Shown here piece after piece: positions 26,151-35,266 of a stretch of 64,000 nt of DNA. The DNA is from Robiginitomaculum sp. (GTDB taxonomy: Bacteria > Pseudomonadota > Alphaproteobacteria > Caulobacterales > Maricaulaceae), in contig JAJFFQ010000005.1 in NCBI GenBank assembly GCA_021776565.1, forward strand, positions 1-64,000, read 5' to 3'. The position numbers and the translations under genes are program-made. The notes under the pieces were generated by a model. That model had not been told where the DNA came from, did not search any database, and was given only the letters and a program-made list of their open reading frames with translations. Numbering within the stretch: position 1 is the stretch's first letter; each line of letters opens with the position of its first letter.

Positions 26151-26325
26151 AAATCCTACCCCTTTTTCCTTGACTTAGCCTTGCATTTCTCCAATTGCAA
26201 ATTTTCCTGATTGTCATTCAAGACAAAATATTTGTTTATTGAAAGTCTGCACAGGAAATCTCGGGAAAAACAATTACAGAAATTTTTCAGAATTCTTGAC
26301 AGTTGGGCAAGGGTCAATTAAGGGT

Positions 26326-26345
26326 AACTTACTAATCAGTTAGTT
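26326..26345. promoter_or_regulatory. Probable TetR operator in front of the TonB receptor gene
   Basis: The 20-bp sequence AACTTACTAATCAGTTAGTT is an imperfect dyad, symmetric at 16 of 20 positions (pattern AACTnACTnATnAGTnAGTT). It ends 22 bp before the receptor start codon. A closely related sequence lies upstream of the tetR-led operon at 39747-39766; over 21 aligned bases from GTAACT onward 17 are the same. It could also affect the divergent BCCT gene, 176 bp away. A TTGACA at 26296-26301 may be the -35 box. Confidence 0.6.
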
Positions 26346-26367
26346 ATAAACGTAGTGGGGAATTTCG

Positions 26368-28860
26368 ATGAACAGACTTTTAATGAGCGTTTCGGCAATT
26401 GCCGTGGCCTCTACATTAAGCACGGCAGTTCATGCTCAAGTTGATGAAATAATTGTTACGGCAACCAAGCGTGCAGAAAATGCACAGGATATTCCGGTTG
26501 CTGTTCAGGCCATGAGCGAAAGAACCCTGGATGATTTGGGTGTCGAGGTCTTTACCGATTATATTTTACAATTGCCCGGCGTGACCTCCGGCGGCAGCGG
26601 CCCTGGACAGGGGACAATTTATATCCGTGGCCTCGCCTCTACTACGCCAAATCTGACGACCGCCGGCGTTGCCGGCCTGGCACCAAACGTTGCCCTTTAT
26701 CTGGACGAACAACCCGTCACCCAGGTTGGACGTAATCTTGATGTCTACGCGGCTGACCTGAACCGTGTCGAGGTTCTGCCCGGGCCACAAGGCACGTTGT
26801 TTGGCGCCAGTTCACAGGCCGGGACGATTCGTTTGATTACCAACAAGGCCGATACAAGCGAGTTTTTCGCGAAAATGAAAACCGGCGTTTCGTTCACTGA
26901 GCACGGTGGAATGAGCGAAAAGATTGAAGCCGTTGTTAACTACCCAATTATTGAAGATAAATTTGCCGTTCGCGGCGTATTTTATATCGATAATCAAGGG
27001 GGATATATCGACAATGTGGCTGGCACAGTCTCCGCACGGGAAAGCGCCCGTTTCCAAGGTGTTGTGACACGTAGAAACGGTGTGCCGACAAACCCCGGAT
27101 TTCAAGCGGGAGCAGATTTCTCTGGTGTGACTTTTCTGGAAGCCAACAATCTTGATCTTGTCGAAAAGAATTTTAACGACACAACCTATACAGGATTTAG
27201 GCTTTCCTCGACATATTTCATAAATGATGACTGGAAATTAAGCGCCACCCATGCCCGTCAGAAAATCGAGTCTGACGGGGTTTTCTTTTATGACCCTGAG
27301 ATCAATGACCCCAATCAACTATCAGTCAAGAGATTTTCACCGGACGAAACCAATGACAAGTTCGACAACACGTCCTGGACACTGGAAGGCCGCATGGGTG
27401 CTCTTGATGTCGTATACACAGGCGCATTTCTTGATCGGGATGTAAAACAAACGGTTGACTACACAGACTATTTGTTTGTTGGGCAGTATTTGCCATATTA
27501 CATTTGCGATGGCTCGGTCACTTATCCTGGAGGCGCACCATCGGGTACGTGCCAGGCACCAAATCTGTTTGTGGATTCAACGACGGAAACAGAAATTTTT
27601 ACTCATGAGTTGCGCTTTACCACCCCTTCGGAAAAACGCATGCGGGTTACGGCTGGTGGGTTTTATAGCGACCAAAAACTCGTGGAACGTAATAATTTCA
27701 CCTATCCAGGCTCAATTTTTGCTGAAAGTTTCACCCCCGGCGTGTTTGGTTGGCCGCAAAATGGGCCGCTACCAGGTTCTTCGGTCAGCGATCCAAACCC
27801 TCGTCCTCTCGGCGTCATATTCTTTAATGACATCACCAGGGATGACGTGCAGTTAGGCGCTTTTGGGGAACTTAGCTATGATATTATTCCTGACGTGCTC
27901 ACCTTCACGGGCGGGGCGCGTTACCATGATGTTCGGGTGAGCCTTAAAGGCAGCGCCAATTCCTCATTCTTTAATTTTGGCGGCATAGACGTTAATGCGT
28001 TTGGGACAAATCTTGATACCCAATTTGATGGTACTCAGATTATCAACGGCGTTCCGGTGCCAAAGAAAGCTGTGGCAACAGGCACGGTGTTTAAGGGTAA
28101 TTTGTCCTGGACGCCGTCGTCAGATGCATTGCTTTATTTGACCTATTCAGAAGGGTTCCGACCTGGACTTCCCAACCGGCCAGCCGGTGCTGGTGGCGGG
28201 GCCGTTCCCGCAATCGTCAGAACAGACACCGTAAAGAACTACGAATTTGGCTGGAAACTTGATCTGGCTGATGGACAGGTTCGATTGAACGGTAGTGCGT
28301 TCTTCGTTGATATTGGTGATTTGCAAACGACAATTTTTGATACATCTGTATCCAATCTTCTCTTTTCAGATAATGCCGCCGATGCCGAAATTAAAGGTAT
28401 TGAGGCCGATCTTACCTGGGCACCTGCCAGCATAGATGGCTTAACAGTTGTTGGCGCGGTTTCCATACTGGACGCTAAAGTTACCAAACTTGTTGGTGCC
28501 AGTGTGGCCATTGCTGGCAAGGGAGAAGACCTGGCCTACGCCCCTTCATTCCAGGGCAATTTACGCGCCCGGTATGAGTGGACTATGGACAATGGCTTTG
28601 ACGCCCATTTTCAACCTTCAATGGCGTACTCTGCATCATCCTTCAGCGATATTGTTTCCATTAACCGCGCCAAGCAGGATAGTTATTTTATCCTCGGCTT
28701 AACGGCTGGCATTGCGCATGATCGCTGGGCATTGGAGTTTTACGGTGATAATTTGACCGATGAACGGGCACAGCTAAACAACAACTTTGGTTTTGATCGT
28801 GAACGGATATCTGTAAACCGTCCTCGGACTTGGGGTATGCGCCTGTCCGTAGATTATTAA
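26368..28860 (+). CDS. TonB-dependent outer-membrane receptor
   Basis: An 830-residue outer-membrane receptor: signal peptide (residues 1-23), TonB-box-like DEIIVTATKRAENAQDIPVAVQAM, a plug domain to about residue 160 (IYIRGLAS, VEVLPGPQGTLFGASSQAGTIRLIT are plug signatures), and a 22-strand barrel ending in a terminal aromatic residue (RTWGMRLSVDY). This is the type abundant in sphingomonads and Caulobacter relatives for importing organic molecules, not clearly a siderophore receptor. The probable TetR operator upstream and the neighbouring BCCT, sulfotransferase and sarcosine genes suggest a small methylated-amine-type or conjugated substrate. Confidence 0.95.
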   Translation: MNRLLMSVSAIAVASTLSTAVHAQVDEIIVTATKRAENAQDIPVAVQAMSERTLDDLGVEVFTDYILQLPGVTSGGSGPGQGTIYIRGLASTTPNLTTAGVAGLAPNVALYLDEQPVTQVGRNLDVYAADLNRVEVLPGPQGTLFGASSQAGTIRLITNKADTSEFFAKMKTGVSFTEHGGMSEKIEAVVNYPIIEDKFAVRGVFYIDNQGGYIDNVAGTVSARESARFQGVVTRRNGVPTNPGFQAGADFSGVTFLEANNLDLVEKNFNDTTYTGFRLSSTYFINDDWKLSATHARQKIESDGVFFYDPEINDPNQLSVKRFSPDETNDKFDNTSWTLEGRMGALDVVYTGAFLDRDVKQTVDYTDYLFVGQYLPYYICDGSVTYPGGAPSGTCQAPNLFVDSTTETEIFTHELRFTTPSEKRMRVTAGGFYSDQKLVERNNFTYPGSIFAESFTPGVFGWPQNGPLPGSSVSDPNPRPLGVIFFNDITRDDVQLGAFGELSYDIIPDVLTFTGGARYHDVRVSLKGSANSSFFNFGGIDVNAFGTNLDTQFDGTQIINGVPVPKKAVATGTVFKGNLSWTPSSDALLYLTYSEGFRPGLPNRPAGAGGGAVPAIVRTDTVKNYEFGWKLDLADGQVRLNGSAFFVDIGDLQTTIFDTSVSNLLFSDNAADAEIKGIEADLTWAPASIDGLTVVGAVSILDAKVTKLVGASVAIAGKGEDLAYAPSFQGNLRARYEWTMDNGFDAHFQPSMAYSASSFSDIVSINRAKQDSYFILGLTAGIAHDRWALEFYGDNLTDERAQLNNNFGFDRERISVNRPRTWGMRLSVDY

Positions 28861-28894
28861 AATTTGTAAGTTTTCGTTTCATTGACTAAAATTT

Positions 28895-28929
28895 GAAGGC
28901 GCTCCAGTATTGGGGCGCCTTCTTTTTTT
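28895..28929 (+). terminator. Intrinsic terminator of the TonB receptor gene
   Basis: An 11-bp stem (GAAGGCGCTCC / GGGGCGCCTTC with two G-T pairs) and 6-nt loop AGTATT are followed by seven T at 28923-28929. It lies 34 bp after the receptor stop codon and is the clearest rho-independent terminator in the window. It implies the sulfotransferase gene has its own promoter or depends on read-through. Confidence 0.92.
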
Positions 28930-28955
28930 GTCATTATTATGGGTTGTTGTATTTT

Positions 28956-30953
28956 ATGTCTTTAGACATTGAAAATTTTTCAGGCACTATCAGAACTGCC
29001 CAGTCGCAAATTTATAACAGCCAGTTTGATGCTGCCCTGACATCACTTTGCGGTATTTTGGATAAAGCACCAGAACATCAGGATGCATTATATATGAGCG
29101 CCGTTTGCCAACGTTATGCCAAACGTTCCGATGCCGCCTTTGCCATTATTGAAAAATTAAAAGCCCTGGCCCCTGATTTTGGTCGCACTTTTCAGGAAGA
29201 AGGCCATTTATATCGCGAACTTGGCCAATCAGAGAATGCATTACGCGCTTTTAGCCAGGCTTGCGTGCTCAACCCTGCCCTTATTGCGAGCTGGCGGGCG
29301 CAGATTGAATTATTACAAGAGGCCGGGCGCAAAGAAGAGGCTAAACGGGCCAGTGGTCAGGCGGATAGACTGGCTGCTTTACCTAAAGAGTTGTTAAGCG
29401 TAACAAATTTTATTTATGAGGGAAAAACTCTCAAAGCTGAGAATTTATGCCGCCATTTCCTGCAAAACCATCCCCATCACATTGAAGCTATGCGCCTACT
29501 TGCTGAAATAGGCATGCGTTTTGGTGTGCTGGATGAAGCGGATTTTTTGTTGGAAAGTGCCATAGAGTTTGATCCGGAAAATATCCAGATACGTCTTGAT
29601 TACATTCAGGTTTTGCGAAAACGACAGAAGTTAAAACAGTCTGTTAAGCAGGCTAAATACCTTTTGAACAAGGATAAAAATAGCCCGGTTTTTCAATCGA
29701 CCTACGCCATAGAAAGTCTACAGGCCGGTGATTATGACACCGCATTATCAATGTTCGATAAAGTTCTGGAAAAATTACCAAATGACCCATCCACACTGAC
29801 TTCACGCGGGCATGTGCTTAAAACCTCCGGGCGACAAAGTGATGCTATTGCCTCATACCGTGATGCCTACAGAGCGAAGCCCGACCACGCCGATGCTTAT
29901 TACTCACTGGCTAATCTGAAAACCTACCAGTTTAATGATGAAGAAGTGTCAGCAATGCACACTCAAGAAAGCGATATCAACACCCTTTATCGCAACCGTA
30001 TTCATTTTTGCTTTGCCCTTGGTAAAGCCTATGAAGACCGTCATGACTATGAAAAATCATTTTTATTCTACAAGCGGGGTAATGATTTAAAAAACATGCA
30101 AAGCGGCTATAGCGCCGAGATAATGGATGAAGAGCTTCATGCCCAATCCGGGCATTGCACGACAGAATTATTCGACAAAAATAAAGGCAATGGATGTCAG
30201 GAAGATGCGCCTGTTTTCATAGTCGGTCTCCCAAGGGCTGGCTCCACATTACTGGAACAAATTTTAGCGTCACATTCACAAGTGGATGGGACGCTGGAGC
30301 TGCCCAATATTTTGACGCTTTCACATAATTTACGTGGCCGCAGCCTGGCCGGGAGCGGTAGTAGATACCCCAAAATCCTGTCCGAGTTAACCAATGAACA
30401 AATGTGCAAATTTGGGGACACATACATCAAAGAGACTCAATTACATCGCAAAGGTGCACCATATTTTACTGATAAAATGCCCAATAATTTTCGCCATATA
30501 GGCCTTATTCATAGCATCCTTCCCAATGCAAAAATCATTGATGCCCGCCGTAATCCCATGTCGTGCTGCTTTAGTGGCTTCAAACAACTTTTTGCCGAAG
30601 GGCAGGAATTTACCTACAGTCTCGATAATATTGGACGTTATTATAAAGGGTATGTTGAACTGATGGATCACTGGGACAGGGTTTTGCCTGGCAAGGTTTT
30701 ACATGTGCAGTATGAGGATGTGGTCGATGATTTGGAAACGCAGGTTCGGCGTATTCTGGAGCATTGCAATCTGCCTTTTGAGCAATCCTGCATTGATTTT
30801 TATAAAACCAAACGTGAAGTACGTACCGCCAGCTCAGAGCAGGTGCGCGAACCCATCAATACCAAAGGGTTGGCGCAATGGAAAAATTATGAGCCACATC
30901 TTGATGAGCTGAAATCTGCTCTGGGTGATAGTCTGCAAAATTATCACAGATGA
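28956..30953 (+). CDS. TPR-repeat sulfotransferase
   Basis: A 665-residue protein with about ten TPR-like helical repeats over residues 10-330 (for example ALRAFSQACVLNPALIASW and YDTALSMFDKVLEKLPNDPSTL) and a C-terminal PAPS-dependent sulfotransferase domain. The 5'-phosphosulfate loop is PVFIVGLPRAGSTLLEQIL at about residues 418-436, and the 3'-phosphate-binding Arg/Ser lies in KIIDARRNPMSCCFSGF. There is no signal peptide. This two-domain family is often adjacent to TonB receptors in alpha- and gammaproteobacteria; the acceptor is unknown. The ATG at 28956 is used because the earlier start would lie inside the terminator stem, although its ribosome-binding site is poor. It converges with folB, 10 bp away. 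Confidence 0.9.
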   Translation: MSLDIENFSGTIRTAQSQIYNSQFDAALTSLCGILDKAPEHQDALYMSAVCQRYAKRSDAAFAIIEKLKALAPDFGRTFQEEGHLYRELGQSENALRAFSQACVLNPALIASWRAQIELLQEAGRKEEAKRASGQADRLAALPKELLSVTNFIYEGKTLKAENLCRHFLQNHPHHIEAMRLLAEIGMRFGVLDEADFLLESAIEFDPENIQIRLDYIQVLRKRQKLKQSVKQAKYLLNKDKNSPVFQSTYAIESLQAGDYDTALSMFDKVLEKLPNDPSTLTSRGHVLKTSGRQSDAIASYRDAYRAKPDHADAYYSLANLKTYQFNDEEVSAMHTQESDINTLYRNRIHFCFALGKAYEDRHDYEKSFLFYKRGNDLKNMQSGYSAEIMDEELHAQSGHCTTELFDKNKGNGCQEDAPVFIVGLPRAGSTLLEQILASHSQVDGTLELPNILTLSHNLRGRSLAGSGSRYPKILSELTNEQMCKFGDTYIKETQLHRKGAPYFTDKMPNNFRHIGLIHSILPNAKIIDARRNPMSCCFSGFKQLFAEGQEFTYSLDNIGRYYKGYVELMDHWDRVLPGKVLHVQYEDVVDDLETQVRRILEHCNLPFEQSCIDFYKTKREVRTASSEQVREPINTKGLAQWKNYEPHLDELKSALGDSLQNYHR

Positions 30954-30963
30954 ACCGGCGCAC

Positions 30964-31395
30964 TTATTTAACCCGTACTATGCGCACCCCGACATGGGTG
31001 GTTTGTTTGATTGCCCTGGGTTTTGAAACCCGTACATCAACGCGCAAGACCCTTATATGCTCAAGACAATAGGCCGCAATTTTCTCTGCCATATCTTCAA
31101 CCAGGCCAATATGACCATTATCAAGAATTGCCTTTACGCCCTGACATGTCTGGTCATAACAAACAATGTTGCCAATATTATAACTGGCCCCCCGCTCCAG
31201 GGGGGATAAATCCATAACAATATTGATTTGAACAGGCTGTTTTTTCGTCAGTTCGTGCTGATAGACACCAATTGATGCTTCCAGGGTCAGATCTTCAATA
31301 AACACCTGATCCATGCTTTGTTGTGTTTCAGCCAAGGGCGTTATTTCAGCACCCCCCCTGCGAAAGGTTGCCAGCCGTATATCGTTATTTGTCAT
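30964..31395 (-). CDS. folB: Dihydroneopterin aldolase
   Basis: A 143-residue FolB: an N-terminal extension of about 25 residues, then QVFIEDLTLEASIGVYQHEL (substrate-binding GVY segment), KKQPVQINIVMDL, the conserved Tyr in VCYDQTCQGVK, VEDMAEKIAAYCLEH (binding-site Glu) and VRVSKPRAI with the catalytic Lys. It converts 7,8-dihydroneopterin to 6-hydroxymethyl-dihydropterin in folate synthesis. The start at 31395 lies inside the end of soxG (11-bp overlap) behind GGGGGCAAGAG, so it is the last gene of the sarcosine oxidase operon. Confidence 0.93.
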   Translation of the reverse strand: MTNNDIRLATFRRGGAEITPLAETQQSMDQVFIEDLTLEASIGVYQHELTKKQPVQINIVMDLSPLERGASYNIGNIVCYDQTCQGVKAILDNGHIGLVEDMAEKIAAYCLEHIRVLRVDVRVSKPRAIKQTTHVGVRIVRVK

Positions 31396-31996
31396 CTCTT
31401 GCCCCCATCCGGATTTGCGCCTTATCGGTGACAGACGTCTCAAAAAAGCGTGAAAGATATGGCGCGAATGACCGCCAAACCTCAACATGAAATTCATGTT
31501 CAGCTTTCCTCAACAGTATAATTTCGGTGTTCTCATAAACTGTGCGCGTGCATTTCCCAACAGGAAATACATGCAGGGATAAGTCCAGTGGACAACCTGT
31601 ATTCAAGATGTTTTCAGCATTTTCCCCGTGCACAATGAATCCCAGATTGCGGTGAGAAATATCAACAACACTGCATGTAAACTTACTAGAAAGCGTGGCA
31701 AAGGTTTGTTTTAACGCCAACGCTCTGGACAGATCAGAAATCAACAACCACTCATCGGGGCCAAGCCGCAGAACCAGCTGGCCACCCTTTATCGACGACA
31801 TGCCAATGTTTGCTGGCAAATCCAGCTGGCTTGCCTTTCGCACAGCCGCTATGTCTTCTGGTTTGAAGCGTAGGCTATAGCGAACCTGCTCATCAATAAG
31901 CCTTACGCCGCCAATTTCGGTCTCATTGGTCAATATCGGGGCAAGGCGCACCCCTTGATCTATTGATAAATGTATCCCGGTTTTTTCAGACAACAT
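31385..31996 (-). CDS. soxG: Sarcosine oxidase subunit gamma
   Basis: A 203-residue gamma subunit of heterotetrameric sarcosine oxidase, distantly related to the GcvT fold. Features are an N-terminal LSEKTGIHLSIDQGVRLAP segment, QLVLRLGPDEWLLIS (a family hallmark), VVDISHRNLGFIVHG and GCPLDLSLHVFPVGKCTRTVYENTEIILLRKAEHEFHVEVWRSFA. It starts within the last 11 bases of soxA behind GGGGAGAGATTAA. It is needed for assembly of the alpha-beta-gamma-delta complex. Confidence 0.93.
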   Translation of the reverse strand: MLSEKTGIHLSIDQGVRLAPILTNETEIGGVRLIDEQVRYSLRFKPEDIAAVRKASQLDLPANIGMSSIKGGQLVLRLGPDEWLLISDLSRALALKQTFATLSSKFTCSVVDISHRNLGFIVHGENAENILNTGCPLDLSLHVFPVGKCTRTVYENTEIILLRKAEHEFHVEVWRSFAPYLSRFFETSVTDKAQIRMGARDDK

Positions 31997-34958
31997 TTAA
32001 TCTCTCCCCTTTGGGATCATAAAATACTGTCGCACAAATTTTTGCTTCATGAGTCTTTTCAGGCATTGGTACATAAATATTGCTGCCTGTCTGCGCACGA
32101 CCACTTTTTACAACCGCCAGCGCAATTGAACGATTTAGCGTTGTGCTCCAATAAGAGGATGTGACATGACCAATCATGGTCATAGGTACAGATTGCCCGG
32201 GCGTAGCAACGATTTGCGCGCCTTCTTCCAGAACAATGTTGGGATCAGTGGTGAGCAATCCGACCAATTGCTTACGCCCCGGAGCTTGTATATCGGCACG
32301 GGCCAGTGACCGCTTGCCAACAAAATCCGGTTTCTTTTTACCAATTGCCCACGACATTCCTGCATCATCAGGGGTTATGGTTCCGTCGGTGTCCTGACCA
32401 ACAATGATATAACCTTTTTCAGCACGAAGAACGTGCATGGTTTCGGTACCATACGGTGTTATGCCGTACGCTTTTCCAGCATTGAACAGTTTTTCCCACA
32501 AGGCCCTGCCATAATGTGCCGGCACGTTGATCTCAAAACCTAGCTCCCCTGAGAAGCTAACCCGGAATAACCTTGTTTCCACACCGAAAATTGTCCCTTC
32601 GCGCACCGCCATATGCGGAAAAGCTTCCGGGCCAAGGTCAATGCCATCTATGAAAGGCTCAAGCAGTTTTCGGGCGTGGGGGCCATTAAGCGCAATAACT
32701 GCCCATTGCTCTGTTGTTGAGGTAAGCCAGACGTTCAGATCTGGCCATTCTGTTTGCAGATAATCTTCCATCATCCGCAAAACCCGCGGCGCACCGCCGG
32801 TGGTGGTGGTGACATGAAAACGGTCATCGGCCAAGCGGCCAATGACACCATCATCCATAATATATCCATCCTCGTGCAGCATCAGGCCATAGCGGCATCG
32901 CCCGATGGCCAGCATCGTCCATGGATTGGTATACATCAAATTCATAAATTTGGCTGCATCCGGGCCTACGACTTCAATTTTCCCCAAGGTTGAGGCATCA
33001 AAAATACCCAATTCATTGCGCGTTGCCTTGCACTCGCGTGCAACAGCAGCATGCATATCCTCATTGCCTTGCGGGAAATATCTGGCACGTCGCCACAGGC
33101 TGACAGGTTCAAAAACAGCGCCATTGTCGTCTGCCCAGCCATCAATTGAGGTTTTACGGGTAACGTCAAACAAATCATCTGCCCGATGCCCAACCAGCGC
33201 CCCAAAGCTTGTCGGGGTAAAGGGCGGGCGAAAGGTGGTAAGGCCAATTTTTTGCACGGGTATCTGGATTGCTTTTGAGGCGATCTGCACTGCGTTCAGA
33301 TTTGAGGTTTTACCCTGATCGGTTGCCATGCCGGTGGTGGTGTAGCGTTTGACATGCTCGATCGATTTGAAACCCTCTAGAACCGCAAGATTAATGTCTT
33401 TTTCTGTCACATCGTTTTGAAAGTCCACAAAGGCCTTGATCCTCGACGGGTCACGATTTGTGGGCAATGTTTGCCATGTTTGACCGGTTCCAAATTCTGT
33501 TTCCTCTGTACGAAATGGATTTCCCCCACCCCCGGCAATAGACCCCTCCTCCAGTCCGGCACTCAAACCAAAAGTGCCATTACAGGCACCGACGGACAGC
33601 GTGTTTTCATTAGCCATATCAGGAACGGCAGCACCAATGTCATCTTGCCATTTTAATGAGCCTTTGGAATGGGAAAAAAGGTGAACGCTTGGCGTCCAGC
33701 CACCCGTCATAAGCAAACAATCGCAAGCAATATGCTCCGTGCCATTACTGACCTTCTGGTTTTGAAATTTTGCGACACGAACACCTGTTATTCTCAGTCT
33801 CCCTTTTGTACCGCACACCACAGTGCCGGTCAGAACGGCAATGCCTCTTTCGTGCGCCTGTTGCAAAAGGATTTCAGAAACATCTGCGCGTAAATCAATG
33901 ATAGACGATATTTTTACACCAGCATCTGACAAATCAAATGCCGTTTCATAGGCACTGTCATGTGAGGTGAAAACGGCCACATTATCCCCAACAGCAACGC
34001 CGTAACGGTTCAAATAGGTTTGTGCCGCAGATGCCAGCATCACGCCTGGCCTGTCATTACCGGCAAACACCAATGGGCGCTCAATGGCACCGGCGGCAAG
34101 GATCACCTTACCTGCCCTGATCCGGTGCAGACACTCCCTTGGCGAGGCAGGGTTTATATCGCCCTGATGATCCGTCAGGCGCTCGACCAGCCCCAGAAAA
34201 TTATCATGGTAATAGCCAATAACGGTGGTGCGGGACAGCAGGGTTACATTTTTGCGCAACCACAAGGTTTCAAGGCTTTTATCCAGCCATTGCCATGCCA
34301 ATTGCCCATCAATCCTTGCCTCCGGATTTGAAAGCAGACTGCCACCAAGTTCGTTTTGCTCATCAGCCAGAATAACCCTGTCACCCTTTTCAGACGCCGC
34401 CAGGGCTGCGGCAATACCAGCGGGGCCAGCACCGACCACCAAAACCTCACAATGACCATAGAGGCTGGCATAATGATCGGCATCAGCCTCAGTCGGCGCA
34501 GGGCCAAGACCCGCCAGTTTGCGAATAACAGGCTCGTATACCTTGTCCCAGAATGATTTGGGCCACATGAAGGTCTTGTTATAAAATCCGGCAGGGAACA
34601 TCATCGAAAAAATGTCATTGATCGCACCAAGATCAAACTTCAAATTTGGATAATTATTCTGACTATACGCCACCAGGCCATCAAAAAGCTCCAGCGTTGT
34701 GGCCCGTACATTTGAGGTTACCCGCCCAGGGCCGCGATCAAATGTCACCAGGGCATTGGCCTCCTCGGAACCTGCGCCTAAAAACCCGCGGGGTCGGTGA
34801 TATTTGAACGACCGCCCGATCAAATGCACGCCATTGGCCAGCAAGGCAGAGGCCAGTGTGTCTCCCACAAAACCCTGATATTGTCGATCATCAAAGGTAA
34901 AGCTGATGAGCCGCGCCCTGCGAATACGCCCGCGCCCGGTTTTGCGAAAATTTTTCAT
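31986..34958 (-). CDS. soxA: Sarcosine oxidase subunit alpha
   Basis: A 990-residue alpha subunit. In order: an N-terminal ferredoxin-like domain without cluster cysteines (SFTFDDRQYQGFVGDTLASALLANGV, GRSFKYHRPRG), a nucleotide-binding oxidoreductase domain (LVVGAGPAGIAAALA with GAGPAG at residues 176-181), and a C-terminal GcvT-type tetrahydrofolate-binding domain from about residue 590 (ARECKATRNELGIFDASTLGKIEV, then GELGFEINVPAHYGRALWEKL). It transfers the one-carbon unit from sarcosine to THF while the beta subunit reduces oxygen. It overlaps soxD by 4 nt and soxG by 11 nt. Confidence 0.96.
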   Translation of the reverse strand: MKNFRKTGRGRIRRARLISFTFDDRQYQGFVGDTLASALLANGVHLIGRSFKYHRPRGFLGAGSEEANALVTFDRGPGRVTSNVRATTLELFDGLVAYSQNNYPNLKFDLGAINDIFSMMFPAGFYNKTFMWPKSFWDKVYEPVIRKLAGLGPAPTEADADHYASLYGHCEVLVVGAGPAGIAAALAASEKGDRVILADEQNELGGSLLSNPEARIDGQLAWQWLDKSLETLWLRKNVTLLSRTTVIGYYHDNFLGLVERLTDHQGDINPASPRECLHRIRAGKVILAAGAIERPLVFAGNDRPGVMLASAAQTYLNRYGVAVGDNVAVFTSHDSAYETAFDLSDAGVKISSIIDLRADVSEILLQQAHERGIAVLTGTVVCGTKGRLRITGVRVAKFQNQKVSNGTEHIACDCLLMTGGWTPSVHLFSHSKGSLKWQDDIGAAVPDMANENTLSVGACNGTFGLSAGLEEGSIAGGGGNPFRTEETEFGTGQTWQTLPTNRDPSRIKAFVDFQNDVTEKDINLAVLEGFKSIEHVKRYTTTGMATDQGKTSNLNAVQIASKAIQIPVQKIGLTTFRPPFTPTSFGALVGHRADDLFDVTRKTSIDGWADDNGAVFEPVSLWRRARYFPQGNEDMHAAVARECKATRNELGIFDASTLGKIEVVGPDAAKFMNLMYTNPWTMLAIGRCRYGLMLHEDGYIMDDGVIGRLADDRFHVTTTTGGAPRVLRMMEDYLQTEWPDLNVWLTSTTEQWAVIALNGPHARKLLEPFIDGIDLGPEAFPHMAVREGTIFGVETRLFRVSFSGELGFEINVPAHYGRALWEKLFNAGKAYGITPYGTETMHVLRAEKGYIIVGQDTDGTITPDDAGMSWAIGKKKPDFVGKRSLARADIQAPGRKQLVGLLTTDPNIVLEEGAQIVATPGQSVPMTMIGHVTSSYWSTTLNRSIALAVVKSGRAQTGSNIYVPMPEKTHEAKICATVFYDPKGERLNVV

Positions 34959-35257
34959 TCTTTGACCTTCGCAATTTCAACGTCAGCAGGTCTGGGCAGG
35001 CCCATTTTGTAGGTCATGATGAATTTATCACTTATGGTGTCACGCACCGCATTAAAAAACCGTGCGCAGCCATGAATGTGATACCAGCGCTCATAATGAA
35101 CACCGCGTGTGTTGTCGCGAATAAACAAATATTCGGCCCATGCCGTGTCATCCATCTTTGAGGGATCTGTTGGACGCACAATATGGGCTTCACCAGCATA
35201 GGAAAATTCAATCTCTGGTCGTTCTTCTTCACAATAAGGGCATTTAATCAACAGCAT
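34955..35257 (-). CDS. soxD: Sarcosine oxidase subunit delta
   Basis: A 100-residue zinc-binding subunit. The ligands expected for the family are C6 and C9 (IKCPYCEEERPEIEF) and H60 and C64 (RWYHIHGCARFFNAVRD). The VHYERWYHIHGC...F..VRDT pattern is diagnostic. It lies 9 bp after soxB and overlaps soxA by 4 nt (ATGA), in the canonical soxB-D-A-G order. Confidence 0.95.
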   Translation of the reverse strand: MLLIKCPYCEEERPEIEFSYAGEAHIVRPTDPSKMDDTAWAEYLFIRDNTRGVHYERWYHIHGCARFFNAVRDTISDKFIMTYKMGLPRPADVEIAKVKE

Positions 35258-35266
35258 GGCATCCCC

